A DNA stretch of 64,000 nucleotides from CAVWDI01 sp963793095. Its GTDB lineage: Bacteria; Chloroflexota; Anaerolineae; Anaerolineales; UBA4823. A model generated the notes under the pieces. The model was not told the DNA's origin and did no database searches. It saw nothing but the letters and a program-made list of their open reading frames with translations. Location: assembly GCA_963793095.1 (NCBI GenBank), contig CAWBYY010000002.1:310001-374000 (forward strand), written 5' to 3'. Position 1 is the first letter of the stretch. Each line of letters starts with the position of its first letter. Positions 63,015-64,000 of this stretch are shown here, one piece after another. The position numbers and the translations under genes are program-made.

Positions 63015-64000
63015 ATGCCAAACCACCAGCAAAAAATAAATAAGATCAGCCACCAACTTAAAAATAGAAAAAGTACTACACCACTTTCTTTAAAGAAAAA
63101 AGCCCCTCCACATCAGGTTCCTAAACCCCGGGACAGAAGACTTGATGATGAAAAAATCGATGTCAGTGACTTACACCAAATCCTCCATATTGACCTCGAA
63201 AAGAAAATTTGTATCGCAGAACCCGGCGTTACATTCACGGATTTAGTTAAAGAAACCCTCAAATACAATCTCGTTCCCATGGTTGTCCCGGAATTAAAAA
63301 CCATTACTATCGGTGGAGCTGTCTCCGGTTGTTCCATCGAGTCCATGTCCTTCAAGTACGGTGGGTTCCATGATACCTGCCTAGAGTACGAAATTATCAC
63401 CGGGAAAGGCGATGTTCTAATCTGTACTCCCACCAATGAATATAGATTATTGTTCCAAATGGTTCATGGCGCCTTTGGTACGCTTGGAATCATATCCAAG
63501 CTCAAGTTTAAGCTAATCCCCTCTAAACCTTTCGTCAAAGTTACCTACGAAAAATACCATAATATCGAAGATTATAAAAAAGCCATCTGGGACCACTTCA
63601 CCAAAAATGATGTAGATTATATGGATGGCATTATCCACTCACCCCAAGAATACGTTCTCTGTGTGGCAGATTTCGTGGACTCCGCTCCTTACACCAACAG
63701 TTACTATTGGATGAAAATTTACTATCTCACTACCAATAAGTTGAAGGAAGACTATCTTAAAACTTATGACTACTTTTTCCGCTACGACAAAGGTGTAACC
63801 AATGTCAACCCCAAATCCTTTTTGGGCAGGTTGCTTTTTGGCTGGTTTACCAACTCCACCAACACTCTTTCCCTTGCCAAAATTTTCAATCGCTGGCTTC
63901 CTGAACACCTTATTCCCATGACTCTGGATGTCATGATCCCTTTTTCCAAAATCAAAGGCTATCTTCAATGGCATACTAAAGTTGTCAAGCACTATCCCCT
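63015..64000 (+). CDS. FAD-binding (PCMH) oxidoreductase, right end cut by window
   Basis: At least 328 residues, open to the right edge. The FAD-binding PCMH domain is clear: EKKICIAEPGVTFTDLV, VPELKTITIGGAVSGCSIES, FKYGGFHDTCLEYEIITG and HGAFGTLGIISKLKFKL. It resembles the bacterial Delta24-sterol-reductase/L-gulonolactone-oxidase-like branch. The same frame is open upstream to about 62913 and might begin earlier (LFYVFPELFVKHLN is protein-like). The IS fragment that ends at 62892 is immediately upstream and may have displaced the original promoter. Confidence 0.85.
   Translation, partial: MPNHQQKINKISHQLKNRKSTTPLSLKKKAPPHQVPKPRDRRLDDEKIDVSDLHQILHIDLEKKICIAEPGVTFTDLVKETLKYNLVPMVVPELKTITIGGAVSGCSIESMSFKYGGFHDTCLEYEIITGKGDVLICTPTNEYRLLFQMVHGAFGTLGIISKLKFKLIPSKPFVKVTYEKYHNIEDYKKAIWDHFTKNDVDYMDGIIHSPQEYVLCVADFVDSAPYTNSYYWMKIYYLTTNKLKEDYLKTYDYFFRYDKGVTNVNPKSFLGRLLFGWFTNSTNTLSLAKIFNRWLPEHLIPMTLDVMIPFSKIKGYLQWHTKVVKHYP

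Overview
The window looks like a stretch of a Chloroflexota (probably Anaerolineae-like) chromosome. This is an inference from gene content: a tungsten aldehyde ferredoxin oxidoreductase locus, sugar-binding lipoproteins with Val/Glu-rich linkers behind the lipobox, a stand-alone methylmalonyl-CoA mutase large subunit with its epimerase, a ChvE-type sugar importer and a DUF1786 protein. No ribosomal marker is present, so the phylum is not proven. Composition is moderate in G+C up to about 57 kb and clearly AT-rich from there to the right edge.

Layout. 1-16.3 kb holds intact housekeeping and catabolic genes: a PrsW-type protease (cut by the edge), DedA, AcpS, a pair of M16 peptidases (one active, one without the metal site), an adrenodoxin-reductase-like flavoprotein, M19 dipeptidase, MutY, an MBL hydrolase, tRNA-Gly and tRNA-Cys, an aspartase/fumarase enzyme, HutI, an HD phosphohydrolase, an inositol-phosphatase-like enzyme and SurE. 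16.3-22.1 kb is a probable operon on the minus strand: MoaD/ThiS protein, flavodoxin-like iron-sulfur flavoprotein, tungsten AOR, a small ORF, a GlcD-type FAD subunit and a GlcF/CCG-like partner that has lost most cluster-binding cysteines. 22.3-29.3 kb carries a C45 acyltransferase, class III aminotransferase, methyltransferase, DinB, CPBP protease, alpha/beta hydrolase, a nuclease remnant, a YbaK protein and tRNA-Arg. 29.3-40 kb holds a 900-residue membrane coiled-coil protein, HtpG, the DUF1786 protein, methylmalonyl-CoA mutase plus epimerase, YjbQ and an S9 peptidase.

40-48.3 kb is sugar uptake. A ChvE-type importer (permease, single-domain ATPase) has a binding lipoprotein that consists of two almost identical copies in tandem. 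A second, deletion-scarred importer (binding protein joined to the tail of a MalG-type permease) is followed upstream by a LacI regulator with a near-perfect palindromic operator. 48.8-57 kb is again intact: TerB-like protein, zinc-ribbon membrane protein, kynureninase, PlsC-like acyltransferase, an ion transporter with a CBS protein, dodecin and ComM. 57-63 kb is an AT-rich accessory stretch: an ECF sigma factor with a small membrane partner, then small genes (GYD protein, two membrane proteins, GNAT) separated by at least four sets of decayed IS3-like end fragments. The right edge cuts an FAD-linked oxidase.

A major caution applies between 16 and 48 kb. At least fifteen single-base indels, mostly apparent one-base insertions in short homopolymers, break otherwise well-conserved genes (HtpG, methylmalonyl-CoA mutase, GlcD, LacI, aminotransferase and others). 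Genes on both sides of that stretch are intact. The tandem binding protein provides an internal control: the same sequence is intact in one copy and carries one extra base in the other. Sequencing or assembly error is the simplest explanation, but local gene decay cannot be excluded from sequence alone. Broken genes are annotated here as single loci with the break position stated.
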